DNA from: Ramlibacter sp.
Lineage (GTDB): Bacteria > Pseudomonadota > Gammaproteobacteria > Burkholderiales > Burkholderiaceae_C
Length of the DNA stretch: 64,000 bases
Direction of reading: 5' to 3'
Assembly (NCBI GenBank): GCA_028292245.1
Contig: JAQGMS010000079.1
Location: forward strand, 39,540 to 103,539
Under the pieces are notes generated by a model that saw nothing but the letters and a program-made list of their open reading frames with translations, made no database searches and was not told the origin of the DNA. Position 1 is the first letter of the stretch. Each line of letters starts with the position of its first letter. Below are positions 52,356 through 61,209 of this stretch, one piece after another. The position numbers and the translations under genes are program-made.

Positions 52356-53777
52356 ATGTACACAGCCGCGCGCGGCGTGCCAGCCCAGGCCTTGCCGCCC
52401 ACGCACTTTGTGCAGTTCTACGAGCAGGACAGTTTCCTCGCCGACGAAGTTGCGCGCTACATCGGGGCCGCCCTGCGCGCCGGCAATTCCGGCATCGTCA
52501 TCGCGCGGCGCGTGCTGCTGGACGAATTGCTTCCCAAATTGCGCCGCCACCGCGCGTCGCTGTTCGGCCTGGGTACCGAGCGTGGCGAGCTGATCACGCT
52601 CGACGCCCAGGAGACGCTGGACACCTTCATGGTGGACGGCTGGCCCAACGAAGCCTTGTTCCGCCAGACAGTGGGCCACCAGGTGAAGCAGGCCGCGCAA
52701 GGCGGCAAGCCGGTGCGTGCCTTCGGCGAGATGGTGGCGCTGCTGTGCGAACAGGGGCACTACCAGGCCGCCGTTCGGCTCGAGGAGCTCTGGAACGACC
52801 TGGGCCGCCAGCATTCCTTTTCGCTGTTCTGCGCCTACCCGCTGCGGCTGTTCAGCGGCATGGGCGAGACGCAAGCCCGGGCCTTCCGCCACATCTGCGC
52901 GGCGCATGAGCATGTGTCGCCCACCGAAAGCGCGCCGCCGGCCATCAGCCCGCGGGACGGCCTGGCCATCGCCAAGCTCCAGCAGAAAGCCCTGGCCCTG
53001 GAGCAGGCCACCGTGGAACGGGAAAAATTGCTTGCGGAGCTGTCGGCCGCCAACCGCGCCAAGGACGAATTCCTGGCCATGCTCGGCCACGAATTGCGCA
53101 ACCCGCTGTCGCCCATCGTCACCGCGCTCGAACTGATGAAGCTGCGCGGCGACTCGGCCACCGCACGCGAGCAGGCGCTGATCCGCCGCCAGGTCGATCA
53201 CCTGCTGCGGCTGGTGGACGACCTGCTCGACGTCTCGCGCATCACGCGCGGGCAGATCGAGCTGCGCAAGGAACCGGTCCTGCTGGCCGACGTGCTGTCC
53301 AAGGCGGTCGAGATGGCCAGCCCCCTGATCGAGCAGCGCCGGCATCGCCTCGAGATCGACCTGCCCGAATCGGCGCCCCGGATCGAGGCCGACCCGGTGC
53401 GGCTGGCCCAGGTCGTGTCCAACCTGCTGACCAACGCGGCGCGCTACACGCCACCCGGCGGCGAAATCAAGCTGGCCGCGCGGCAGCAAGGCGACATGCT
53501 GGAAATCAGCGTGACCGACAACGGCGCGGGGATCGCCGCGGAGATGCTGGGCCCGATCTTCAACATGTTCCAGCGCGGCCCGCACAGCGCGGTGCGCAAT
53601 GAAGGCGGCTTGGGCATCGGCCTGGCATTGGTCAAGAGCCTGGTGCAATTGCACGGCGGCGCGGTGGCCGCGGAAAGCGAAGGCGCGGGCTGCGGCAGCC
53701 GCTTCACCCTGCGCCTGCCGATGCCGGTCAAGCCGGTCGATGCCGCCGGCATCGGGCAGGCCCTCAAGCGCAGCTGA
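52356..53777 (+). CDS. Sensor histidine kinase with MEDS domain
   Basis: 473 residues. An N-terminal MEDS-type domain (about 10-180; HFVQFYEQDSFLADEVARYI, GKPVRAFGEMVALL), a helix near 215-240, HisKA with MLGHELRNPLSPIV and an HATPase with VSNLLTNAARYTPPGG and GGLGIGLALVKSL. MEDS domains are thought to sense hydrocarbon derivatives in methanogens and bacteria. No transmembrane helix, so it is soluble. The ATG at 52356 has AGGAG six bases upstream; the track ORF adds five residues. No adjacent regulator gene. Confidence 0.9.
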   Translation: MYTAARGVPAQALPPTHFVQFYEQDSFLADEVARYIGAALRAGNSGIVIARRVLLDELLPKLRRHRASLFGLGTERGELITLDAQETLDTFMVDGWPNEALFRQTVGHQVKQAAQGGKPVRAFGEMVALLCEQGHYQAAVRLEELWNDLGRQHSFSLFCAYPLRLFSGMGETQARAFRHICAAHEHVSPTESAPPAISPRDGLAIAKLQQKALALEQATVEREKLLAELSAANRAKDEFLAMLGHELRNPLSPIVTALELMKLRGDSATAREQALIRRQVDHLLRLVDDLLDVSRITRGQIELRKEPVLLADVLSKAVEMASPLIEQRRHRLEIDLPESAPRIEADPVRLAQVVSNLLTNAARYTPPGGEIKLAARQQGDMLEISVTDNGAGIAAEMLGPIFNMFQRGPHSAVRNEGGLGIGLALVKSLVQLHGGAVAAESEGAGCGSRFTLRLPMPVKPVDAAGIGQALKRS

Positions 53778-53792
53778 AGCCGCGCGCCCTGC

Positions 53793-54794
53793 TCAGCCTG
53801 AGGCGGCGCCGCGGCCCTTCTGGCTTTCGAAATAGACCACCTTGCGGGCGCGCTGCACGTCGCCCAGCGGGCGATGCGCGGCCAGCGCCTGCCACGGATC
53901 GATGACCGTGGCCTCGACCTTCTCGGAGAACTGGCGGCCGGCCGGGCTGTTCGCATCCTGCTTGGGCAGCATCAGCCGGGCGACCGTCGTGTAGGGCGTC
54001 GGCCAGTTGACCGACGCATCCTCGATCGGCGTGGACTCTTCGCTGGTGAAAAACTGCAACTGCAAATCCCAATGCAGCGGCCCGCGCGAGAGGCGGCTGC
54101 AGAAGTCGACGGCCCAGTCGCTGCTGGCGTCCAGCGCCGACGTGCCGTTCGACGCGGCGGGCACCAGCCGCACCCGCACCGCGTACGGGCCGTTGGCCAT
54201 CGGTACGGCACTGAAGAGGGGCTCGGTGGCAAAGCCGCTGAAGGGCTTGCCCGCCAGCTTGATCATCTTGCCGAGCAGGCGCGGTCCGCCCAGCAGGCCG
54301 TAGCGCCTGAACACGTGCTTGAACAGCTCGCCGTTGCCCCTGGACGCCGCCGCCACGAACTGCACGAATTCGTCGGCGCCGGAAAAGGCGAAGGCTTCCT
54401 GGTTGATCAGCGTGAAGTCCTGGCTGCGCGCCGGCCCGTTGCCCAGCGCCGACTCGCCTTGCACGCCGAACACCCGCATCGCGAAGCCGCGCACATCGGG
54501 CCGCGCGTCGCGCGCGCGGTCCAGCCCGCCGTTGGAGATGCGCACCCACACGTCGTAATCGTGCGGCATCGCGAACAGTCCGTGGCGCGCGAAGGCGGGC
54601 AGGCCGTCCAGCACTTCCAGCGAGCCTTGCACGGCGGTGAGCTGCTTGCGGTGCAGCGCGCGCCCAGGTCCCCAGCGGGCCGACTTGCGCACCTGGATCT
54701 GGGCGAACTGCTGCGCATAGGCGGCGTAGCGCTGCTCCTCGTCGGGGGCGATCTTTTCCTGCCAGGCGGTGCTGGGCGCAGGGGCACTGCTCAT
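53793..54794 (-). CDS. Catalase-like haem protein
   Basis: 333 residues, about two-thirds the length of a true small-subunit catalase. Recognisable catalase features are LHRKQLTAVQGSLEVLDGLP with the distal His region, YDVWVRISNGG, DVRGFAMRVFG and a late region. The proximal Tyr (RLFSYxDT-like in true catalases) is not seen. Such catalase-family proteins may act as peroxidases or in oxylipin chemistry; activity not deducible. Opposes the kinase gene, 15 bases between their stops. Confidence 0.85.
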   Translation of the reverse strand: MSSAPAPSTAWQEKIAPDEEQRYAAYAQQFAQIQVRKSARWGPGRALHRKQLTAVQGSLEVLDGLPAFARHGLFAMPHDYDVWVRISNGGLDRARDARPDVRGFAMRVFGVQGESALGNGPARSQDFTLINQEAFAFSGADEFVQFVAAASRGNGELFKHVFRRYGLLGGPRLLGKMIKLAGKPFSGFATEPLFSAVPMANGPYAVRVRLVPAASNGTSALDASSDWAVDFCSRLSRGPLHWDLQLQFFTSEESTPIEDASVNWPTPYTTVARLMLPKQDANSPAGRQFSEKVEATVIDPWQALAAHRPLGDVQRARKVVYFESQKGRGAASG

Positions 54795-54858
54795 GACGAA
54801 ACCCTTTTGCTGTTCTTGTCGAGCCCGCAGTCTACGCTCGCGGCGCGCCGCACGGGGC

Positions 54859-56550
54859 TCAATCGGCCTGTGCTTCCTGCAGCGTGCGCCACATCACCTT
54901 GCCGCTGCCGCTCTTGGGCAAGGCGTCGGTGAACTGCACGATGCGAGGCGCCTTGTACACGGCCATGTTTTCGCGGCACCAGCCGATGATGTCCTGCTCG
55001 CTGACCTGCCCCTTGTGCGTTGCGCGCAGCACCACCACGGCCTTCACCGTCTCGCCGCGGTAGCTGTCCTTGGCGCAGATCACGCAAGCCTCCTGGATCG
55101 CCGGATGGCGGAACATCAGCGCCTCGACCTCTGCCGGCCAGACCTTGAAGCCGGACGCGTTGATCATGCGTTTGAGCCGGTCGGTCAGGAAGAAGTAGCC
55201 GTCCTCGTCGATCCGGCCCAGGTCGCCGGAGCGAAAGAACCGCTTGCCGTCGATTTCGATGAACGTGGCGGCCGTGGCCTCCGGCCGCTTCCAGTAGCCG
55301 GCAAAGATCATCGGGCCGTGCATGACGATCTCGCCTTGCTCGCCCACCGGCATCTCGCGCAACGTCTCGGGATCGATCACGCGCGCGTCGCAGCTCATGA
55401 ACGGCACGCCCAGGCATTGCTGCTTGGGATCGTCCGGCGGGTTGCTGTGCGACGGCGCCGCGGTTTCGGTCAGGCCGTAGCCTTCGACATACCTCAGGCC
55501 GAACTGCTCGTGCAGGCGCTGCGCCACCGCCTGCGGCATCGCCGCGCCGCCGCCGCCGATGTGGATCAGGCTGGACAGGTCGTATTGGTCGAAGTTCGGG
55601 CTGGCCAGCAGGTCGATCACCATGGTCGGGATGTTGGTCCAGCTGGTGACCTTCCAGTGCGAGATCAGGCGCCCCGCGACGTCGCGGTCCCAGCGCGGCA
55701 TGACGACCAGCGTCGCGCCGGCGTAGATGCTGGAGTGCATCGCGCTCACCATGCCGGTGATGTGGAACATCGGCACCACCAGCAGCGCCACGTTCTCGGT
55801 GGTGGCGTTGCCCCACACGCAGCTGGCAACGGCGTTGTGCATGATGCTGGAGTGCAGGTGCATGCAGCCCTTGGGCAAGCCGGTTGTGCCGCTGGTGTAG
55901 GGCAGTACGGCGAGGTCCGCAGCTCCCACTTCCAGTGGCGGCGGCCCGGCGGCGGTATCGAGCGCGTTTTCCCAGCTCGTCACGGTGCCGCCGTCGAGAG
56001 CCGGCAACGGATGCCGACCCAGCAGCCAGTCGCGCCAGGCGGCAGGCATCGCAGCGGCCTCGGGCGATTGCGGATCGAAGGCGTCGGCGAAATGGGTCAC
56101 GACAAGGTGTGCGAGGCGCTGGTTCACCGGCAACGCGTTGCTGGCCTTCGCGATATCGCCGGCCAGGTCGGCGGTGGTGATCGCGACCTTCGCATCCGGG
56201 TCGCTGATGTAGTGCTTGAGTTCCTCGGCCCGGTTCATCGGATTGACCGGCACCACCACCGCATTGGCGCGCAGGATCGCGAAATGCGCGATCACCAGTT
56301 GCGGGCAGTTCTGCATGTCGAGCATCACGCGGTCGCCTTTGCGCACGCCGAGCGATTGCAGCCGCGCGGCCAGCCGCAGTGCCTGCTGATGCACGTCGTG
56401 ATAGCTGAAGATGCGGCCGAAGAACACCAGCGCTGCCTTGCCGGGATAGCGCCGGGCGCTGGTCTCGAGGTTGTCCCAGAGGGAAGTGGCCGGCACCGTG
56501 ATGCCGTGCGGCAGGCGCTTGGGCCAGAACTTGTAGTGGGAACGCTCCAT
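54859..56550 (-). CDS. Long-chain acyl-CoA synthetase-type AMP-binding ligase
   Basis: 563 residues, class I adenylate-forming enzyme. Motifs: YTSGTTGLPKGCMHLHS, GYGLTETAAPSHSNPP, SGDLGRIDEDGYFFLTDRLKRMI and the lysine in PKSGSGKVMWR. Start ATG at 56550 (MERSHYKFWPKRLP); the track ORF adds 20 residues. The sequence WPKRLPHGITVPATSLWDNLE is typical of FadD-type ligases in Burkholderiales. Acid substrate (fatty or aryl) unknown. Divergent from osmC. Confidence 0.93.
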   Translation of the reverse strand: MERSHYKFWPKRLPHGITVPATSLWDNLETSARRYPGKAALVFFGRIFSYHDVHQQALRLAARLQSLGVRKGDRVMLDMQNCPQLVIAHFAILRANAVVVPVNPMNRAEELKHYISDPDAKVAITTADLAGDIAKASNALPVNQRLAHLVVTHFADAFDPQSPEAAAMPAAWRDWLLGRHPLPALDGGTVTSWENALDTAAGPPPLEVGAADLAVLPYTSGTTGLPKGCMHLHSSIMHNAVASCVWGNATTENVALLVVPMFHITGMVSAMHSSIYAGATLVVMPRWDRDVAGRLISHWKVTSWTNIPTMVIDLLASPNFDQYDLSSLIHIGGGGAAMPQAVAQRLHEQFGLRYVEGYGLTETAAPSHSNPPDDPKQQCLGVPFMSCDARVIDPETLREMPVGEQGEIVMHGPMIFAGYWKRPEATAATFIEIDGKRFFRSGDLGRIDEDGYFFLTDRLKRMINASGFKVWPAEVEALMFRHPAIQEACVICAKDSYRGETVKAVVVLRATHKGQVSEQDIIGWCRENMAVYKAPRIVQFTDALPKSGSGKVMWRTLQEAQAD

Positions 56551-56611
56551 GGCAGCCAGCGTAGCGGCGCCCCTGCCGCATCGCATCAGGGATGGCCCCA
56601 AGGGGGTCACT

Positions 56612-56624
56612 TTGGCGACGCCAA
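56612..56624. promoter_or_regulatory. Inverted repeat in ligase/osmC divergent region
   Basis: TTGGCG, A, CGCCAA: six-base arms around one base, 90 bases before the OsmC start and 62 before the ligase start. Possible operator, based on symmetry alone. Confidence 0.3.
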
Positions 56625-56701
56625 GCCCAGTGACGGCGCCGTCCTACAGACTGAGGCAGCGGCGTTGCGCAGACTCGAGGCGCCCCAACAAGGAGTTCAT
56701 C

Positions 56702-57139
56702 ATGATCGAGAAGAAAGCCAGCATCCACTGGGAAGGCGCGGGCAAGACCGGCGCGGGCAAGGTGAGCACCGAAACCGGCGCGCTGCAAGGTTATCCGTAC
56801 GGCTTCGCCAGCCGCTTCGAAGGCGACCGCAAGGGCACCAACCCGGAGGAGATTCTCGGCGCGGCCCATGCGGCCTGCTTCACGATGGCGTTCGCGATCG
56901 CCTGCGAGAAAGCGGGCTTCGCCACCACCGCCATCGACACGACGGCCGCGGTCCGCCTGGCCAAGGACGGCGATGCGTTCAAGATCGACCGCATCGCGCT
57001 GACCCTGGAAGCCGCAGTGCCCGGCATCGACGAGGCGAAATTCCAGGAGCTGGCCCAGGGCGCAAAGAAGAACTGTCCGCTATCGAAGGCGCTGGCCAGC
57101 GTGCCCGAGATCACGCTGCAGGCGAAGCTGCGCGCCTGA
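56702..57139 (+). CDS. osmC: OsmC-family peroxiredoxin
   Basis: 145 residues. Peroxidatic Cys in AAHAACFTMAFAIACEKAGF and resolving Cys in GAKKNCPLSKALASVPEITL; these are the paired thiols of OsmC/Ohr proteins that reduce organic hydroperoxides. It opens MIEKKASIHWEGAGKTGAGKVSTETGAL, the OsmC subfamily form. AAGGAG precedes the ATG at 56702. Confidence 0.94.
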   Translation: MIEKKASIHWEGAGKTGAGKVSTETGALQGYPYGFASRFEGDRKGTNPEEILGAAHAACFTMAFAIACEKAGFATTAIDTTAAVRLAKDGDAFKIDRIALTLEAAVPGIDEAKFQELAQGAKKNCPLSKALASVPEITLQAKLRA

Positions 57140-57181
57140 GCCGGGCCGATATCATGGGCGCTCCATTCGACGGAGACACCC

Positions 57182-58144
57182 ATGACTCTCGCCAGGCGCA
57201 CAGTCGCCGCGCTCCTCCTGTTCGCCGGCAGCGCCGCCTTCGCGGCCTTCCCGGAAAAACCGATCCGCATCGTCATCGGATTTCCGGCCGGCGGCCCGCT
57301 CGACCAGCATGCCCGGCTGCTGAGCGAGCGGCTGCAGGCGGTGCTCGGCCAGCCCATCCTGATCGACTACAAGTCCGGCGCCGGCGGCACTGTCGGCGCA
57401 CAGGACGTGATGAAGGCCGCGCCCGACGGCTACACGCTGATGCTGGCCAACACCGGCGTGATGGTGATCAATCCCGCGCTGTACAGCAAGCTGCCCTACC
57501 AGACCCTTCGCGATTTCACGCCGGTCGCGCGCACCGCCATGCAGCCGCTGGCGCTGCTGGTGAACACCAAGCTGCCGGTGAATTCGCTCAAGGAGTTCGT
57601 GGACTACGCGCGTGCGCGGCCCGGGCAGGTCAACTACGGCTCGGCCGGCAACGGCGGCATCAGCCACCTGGTGCCGGAGATGTTCAAGAACGCCACCGGC
57701 CTGTTCATGGTCCACATTCCCTATCGCGGCAGCGCGCCGGCGTTCACCGACCTGATGGGCGGGCAGGTGCAAATCATGGCGGAGTCGATCCCGCAGGCTG
57801 CCGGCTACCACAAGCACGGCAAGGTCAAGGCGCTGGCCGTCACCAGCCGCGAACGCAATCCCGCGCTGCCGGACACGCCCACGGTGATCGAAAGCGGCAT
57901 CAAGGGCTTCGAGGTCGTCGGCTTCTATGGTTTCCTGGGGCCGGCCGGCATGCCCAGGGATGTCACCGCAAAGCTCAGTGACGCGTTCAGCCAGGTGCTG
58001 AACAGCCCGGATGTACGCAACCGCATGGTGGCGCAGGGCGCCGACCCGGCCTTCCTCGGCAGCGACGAGTTCGCGAAATTCCTGGCAGCCGAAATGCCGC
58101 GCTGGGCCGACGCCGTGCAGAAGTCCGGCGCGCGCCTGGATTGA
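57182..58144 (+). CDS. Bug-family solute-binding protein (TTT type)
   Basis: 320 residues. Sec signal TLARRTVAALLLFAGSAAFA, then FPEKPIRIVIGFPAGGPLDQ and PDGYTLMLANTGVMVINPALY, the family signatures. Periplasmic receptor for a carboxylate, membrane partner absent. It is followed one base later by the amidase gene, so the ligand is probably the amidase or hydratase substrate (inference). Confidence 0.93.
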   Translation: MTLARRTVAALLLFAGSAAFAAFPEKPIRIVIGFPAGGPLDQHARLLSERLQAVLGQPILIDYKSGAGGTVGAQDVMKAAPDGYTLMLANTGVMVINPALYSKLPYQTLRDFTPVARTAMQPLALLVNTKLPVNSLKEFVDYARARPGQVNYGSAGNGGISHLVPEMFKNATGLFMVHIPYRGSAPAFTDLMGGQVQIMAESIPQAAGYHKHGKVKALAVTSRERNPALPDTPTVIESGIKGFEVVGFYGFLGPAGMPRDVTAKLSDAFSQVLNSPDVRNRMVAQGADPAFLGSDEFAKFLAAEMPRWADAVQKSGARLD

Positions 58145-58145
58145 C

Positions 58146-59570
58146 ATGACGCTGCTCTGGGAACTGGGCGCCGCCGCATTGGCCGACGGCTTTCGCACGG
58201 GCGCGTTCACTCCGCTCGACGCATTGGATGCGTGCCTGGAACGCACCGCCGCATGCCAGGGTGCGACCAACGCGATGGTCGACATCGATCCCGAAGGCGC
58301 GCGCCTCGCCGCCGATGCGAGCCGCGTGCGCTGGGCCGGCGGCAAGCCGCTGGGCCCGCTGGACGGCGTGCCCATCACGTTGAAGGACAACCTGCACGCA
58401 GCCGGCCTGCCGACCACCTGGGGCAGCAAGCTGCTCGGTGGTTTCGTCGCGCGCCGGGACGAAGCGCCGGTGGCCCGGCTGCGAGCGGCCGGCGCGGTGA
58501 TCTTCGGCAAGACCAACCTGCCGGAGTTCGCGCTGCAAGGCATCACGGACAACCTGGTGGCCGGTGTCACGCGCAATCCCTGGGACCTGGCGCTGACGCC
58601 GGGCGGCTCGTCCGGTGGCGCGGCGGCAGCCGTCGCTTGCGGCTGCGGCCCACTGGCTTTGGCGACCGATGGCGGCGGCTCCACGCGCCGGCCCGCCTCG
58701 CACACCGGAGTGGTCGGGTTCAAGCCTTCACCGGGATTGATACGGCGGGCGAACGGCTTGCCCGAAATCTTTCTCGAGTTCGAAGTGCCCGGCCTCCTGG
58801 GCCGGAACGTCGCGGATGTGCGCGCGTTGGCGCACGCGTTGGCCGCGCCCCGCGCCAAGTTCGCCGACAGCGCGGCAAGACCGGCGCGCATCCTCTACAT
58901 CCCGCGGTTCGCGGGGCAGCCAGTCGATGCCGGCATCGCACAGCGCGTGCGCGATGCGGCCGCGCATTGGGCCGAACTGGGCCACAACGTCGAGGAAGTG
59001 CCGCCGGCCGATTGGGCGCAAGACGTCAACGACGCCTGGCCCGCGCTGTCCAATGCGGGCCTTGCTTGGATGTTCGGCCAGGCGTGGCGCTTTCCGGAAT
59101 TCGGCTTGGCACAGGGCCGATCGCCGGACCTGTCGCTGTGCGGCGCCGCGGCGCAATCCAATGCCGCGCAAGGCGCCGCCGCGCCGGCCACCGTGCTGTT
59201 CGATGTATTTGCGGTCATCCACGTCTTGCGGCAACGGCTGGATGAATTGTTCTCCCGGCACGACTTCATCCTCACGCCGGCCACCGCCGCCCTGCCCTGG
59301 CCGGCCGCGCAGAGCCATCCCGCCGTCATCGACGGCGAGGCCGCGGGGCCGCGCGGTCACGCGGTCTTCACGGCATTCGCCAATGCGGCGGGCTTGCCGG
59401 CCATCGCGATGCCGTGCGGCTTTGTCGGAGCGCTGCCTACCGGCTTTCAGCTGGTGGGCCGCGCCGGCGGCGACGCAGCGCTGCTGGCGCTTGCCCTTCA
59501 GTACGAGCAGGCTTTCCCGTGGCACGGCAGGTGGCCGCCGGAGCCTGCGGCTACGATGACCGCGCAATGA
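58146..59570 (+). CDS. Amidase (amidase-signature family)
   Basis: 474 residues. Catalytic triad Lys80 (ITLKDNLH), cis-Ser155 (TPGGSSGGAAAAVA) and nucleophile Ser179 (ATDGGGSTRRPAS). The nucleophile context is DGGGST, one residue from the usual DGGGSI. Hydrolyses a carboxamide; the substrate is unknown. Starts two bases after the Bug stop and overlaps the next gene by ATGA, so Bug, amidase and hydratase form one unit. Confidence 0.93.
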   Translation: MTLLWELGAAALADGFRTGAFTPLDALDACLERTAACQGATNAMVDIDPEGARLAADASRVRWAGGKPLGPLDGVPITLKDNLHAAGLPTTWGSKLLGGFVARRDEAPVARLRAAGAVIFGKTNLPEFALQGITDNLVAGVTRNPWDLALTPGGSSGGAAAAVACGCGPLALATDGGGSTRRPASHTGVVGFKPSPGLIRRANGLPEIFLEFEVPGLLGRNVADVRALAHALAAPRAKFADSAARPARILYIPRFAGQPVDAGIAQRVRDAAAHWAELGHNVEEVPPADWAQDVNDAWPALSNAGLAWMFGQAWRFPEFGLAQGRSPDLSLCGAAAQSNAAQGAAAPATVLFDVFAVIHVLRQRLDELFSRHDFILTPATAALPWPAAQSHPAVIDGEAAGPRGHAVFTAFANAAGLPAIAMPCGFVGALPTGFQLVGRAGGDAALLALALQYEQAFPWHGRWPPEPAATMTAQ

Positions 59571-60331
59571 ACACGAAGACCTCACCCTTCGATGCGGCCG
59601 GCGTGGCGCGGCGCCTGCTCGACACCCACAAGGGCGCGGCGCCGATGCCGCACACGCAGGCGCTGCCACCGGATCGCGCCGCGGCCTACGCGGTGCAGGA
59701 CGCGACACTGGCCGGTCTCGGCCGGATCGGCGGCTGGAAGGTCGGCGCCAAGGGCCCGGCGCTGGAGCCCGCGTGCGCGCCGCTTCCCGACCAGGGTTTT
59801 TTCGTTTCGGGCGTGGAACTGCTCGGGCCGCCCTGGCGGATGCGCGGCATCGAAGTGGAAGTGGCCGTGCGGCTGGGCCGGGACCTTGTCGCCGACGCGG
59901 GCGAGCCCGACGCGGCGACGGTACGCGGCGCGATCGACGCGGTGCTGCCGGCGATCGAAGTCGTGGAGACCCGCCTGGCCGGTTGGCGCGACAGCGCGCC
60001 GCTGGCGCAATTGGCCGACTTGCAAAGTCACGGCGCGCTCATCACCGGTGCGCCCTCGGACATGAGGGTCGACGAACTGGACCTGCGCAACGTGCAGGCC
60101 TATCTCGCGTTCGACGGCCAGCCGGTGGCCGTGACCCGCGGCGCCAATCCCGCGGCCGACATCTGGCGGCTGCTCGGCTGGCTGGCCTGGCACTGCACGC
60201 AGCGCGGCCAGCCGCTGCGCGCCGGCCAGGTCGTGACCACCGGTTCGTGCACCGGCATGCTGTTCGCGCCCGAGGGCGCGCACGTGCAGGCGCAACTCGA
60301 TGGCATCGGCCGGGTCGAGCTGCGCTTTTAG
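59567..60331 (+). CDS. 2-keto-4-pentenoate hydratase-like (MhpD/FAH-fold) protein
   Basis: 254 residues. IGGWKVGAKGPALEPACAPL and the metal motif RGIEVEVAVRLGRDL (E-x-E) belong to the 2-hydroxypenta-2,4-dienoate hydratase/4-oxalocrotonate decarboxylase family. AIDAVLPAIEVVETRLA and VTTGSCTGMLFAP match too. It may hydrate or decarboxylate a dienol acid. ATGA overlap with the amidase gene. A 125-base gap with an operator follows. Confidence 0.88.
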   Translation: MNTKTSPFDAAGVARRLLDTHKGAAPMPHTQALPPDRAAAYAVQDATLAGLGRIGGWKVGAKGPALEPACAPLPDQGFFVSGVELLGPPWRMRGIEVEVAVRLGRDLVADAGEPDAATVRGAIDAVLPAIEVVETRLAGWRDSAPLAQLADLQSHGALITGAPSDMRVDELDLRNVQAYLAFDGQPVAVTRGANPAADIWRLLGWLAWHCTQRGQPLRAGQVVTTGSCTGMLFAPEGAHVQAQLDGIGRVELRF

Positions 60332-60415
60332 GGCGGCGGCCTTCCATCCGAACCATCCTGGTGCGCGCCGCGCACCCGCACCCCCGGGAAATCCCCTGGT
60401 TTGGTGCGCAAGTCT

Positions 60416-60446
60416 TGTATACCAGTGGCATGGGAACTGCTATACA
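60416..60446. promoter_or_regulatory. GntR/FadR-type operator before the regulator gene
   Basis: TGTATACCAG, 11 bases, CTGCTATACA. The ten-base arms match at nine of ten positions. Its end is ten bases from the regulator start. The TTGTATAC core resembles operators of the FCD subfamily of GntR proteins. Autoregulation of the regulator-ABC operon is the simplest reading. Confidence 0.7.
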
Positions 60447-60456
60447 TTGAAAACCC

Positions 60457-61209
60457 ATGGCCAGCTCCTCCGAAATCAGCAACCGCATCCTCGAAGCCGT
60501 GATGGCGCGCAAGCTGGAGCCCGGCTCACGCCTGGGCGAGCAGCAGTTGGCCATGCTCTTCGACTGCAGCCGCACCATCGTGCGCGAGGCGCTGACCCGG
60601 CTGGCCGCGCGCGGCATCGTCACCGTCAGCGCGCGCCGCGGCTGGTATGTGGTGGAGCCCTCGCAGGACGAGGCCCGCGAAGCCTTCGAGGCCCGGCGCG
60701 TGATCGAGACCGGCCTGATCCGCAGCACCAAGAAGGTCGACAAGCCCGCGATCACGCGCCTGCGCTCGCACCTGACGCGCCAGAAAGCGGCCGTGAAGGG
60801 CAGCGACGTCGGCGCCCGCAGCTTCCTGCTGGGTGACTTCCACGTGTGCCTGGCCGAGTGCCTGGGCAATTCGCTGCTGGCCGAAACGCTGCGCGACTTC
60901 ACCGCGCGGACCACGCTCATCGCGATGCGCTACCAGTCACCGGAAGACGCCGCGCAATCCTGCGCCGAGCACGTCGAGATCGTCGCCGCGCTCGAAGCCG
61001 GCGAATTGCGCCGGGCCGAGCAGCTGATGGCCGCGCACCTTTCCACCTGGCAGGTCAAGTTGCAAATGCCCGGTGCCGACCCGCTGTCCAAGCTCCGCGA
61101 CGCGCTGGCGCCGGTCAAGGGCAAGGCACAGGAGTTGCATACAAGCGATCCACCCACCGCCCGCAAGACCCGGGCATCCCGTTCCACCTACCTAGGAGAA
61201 GTGCTATGA
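60457..61209 (+). CDS. GntR-family regulator, FadR/FCD subfamily
   Basis: 250 residues. Winged helix at about 8-70 (RLGEQQLAMLFDCSRTIVREALTRL), then an all-helical FCD domain with likely metal ligands in LGDFHVCLAE, SCAEHVEIVAAL and MAAHLSTWQ. Such regulators bind small acids and release an inverted repeat. The gene begins ten bases after a strong operator-like repeat and overlaps the binding-protein gene by ATGA, so it is co-transcribed with the ABC transporter. Confidence 0.93.
   Translation: MASSSEISNRILEAVMARKLEPGSRLGEQQLAMLFDCSRTIVREALTRLAARGIVTVSARRGWYVVEPSQDEAREAFEARRVIETGLIRSTKKVDKPAITRLRSHLTRQKAAVKGSDVGARSFLLGDFHVCLAECLGNSLLAETLRDFTARTTLIAMRYQSPEDAAQSCAEHVEIVAALEAGELRRAEQLMAAHLSTWQVKLQMPGADPLSKLRDALAPVKGKAQELHTSDPPTARKTRASRSTYLGEVL

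Noticed and set aside
53793-54794. True catalase (katA/katE)
   Set aside because: Too short, and the proximal Tyr haem-ligand motif is not seen; only a catalase-like label is justified.
54769-57981. 1070-codon plus-strand ORF
   Set aside because: It is antisense to the acyl-CoA ligase and out of frame with OsmC and Bug; His/Arg/Ala-rich low-complexity translation with no domain.
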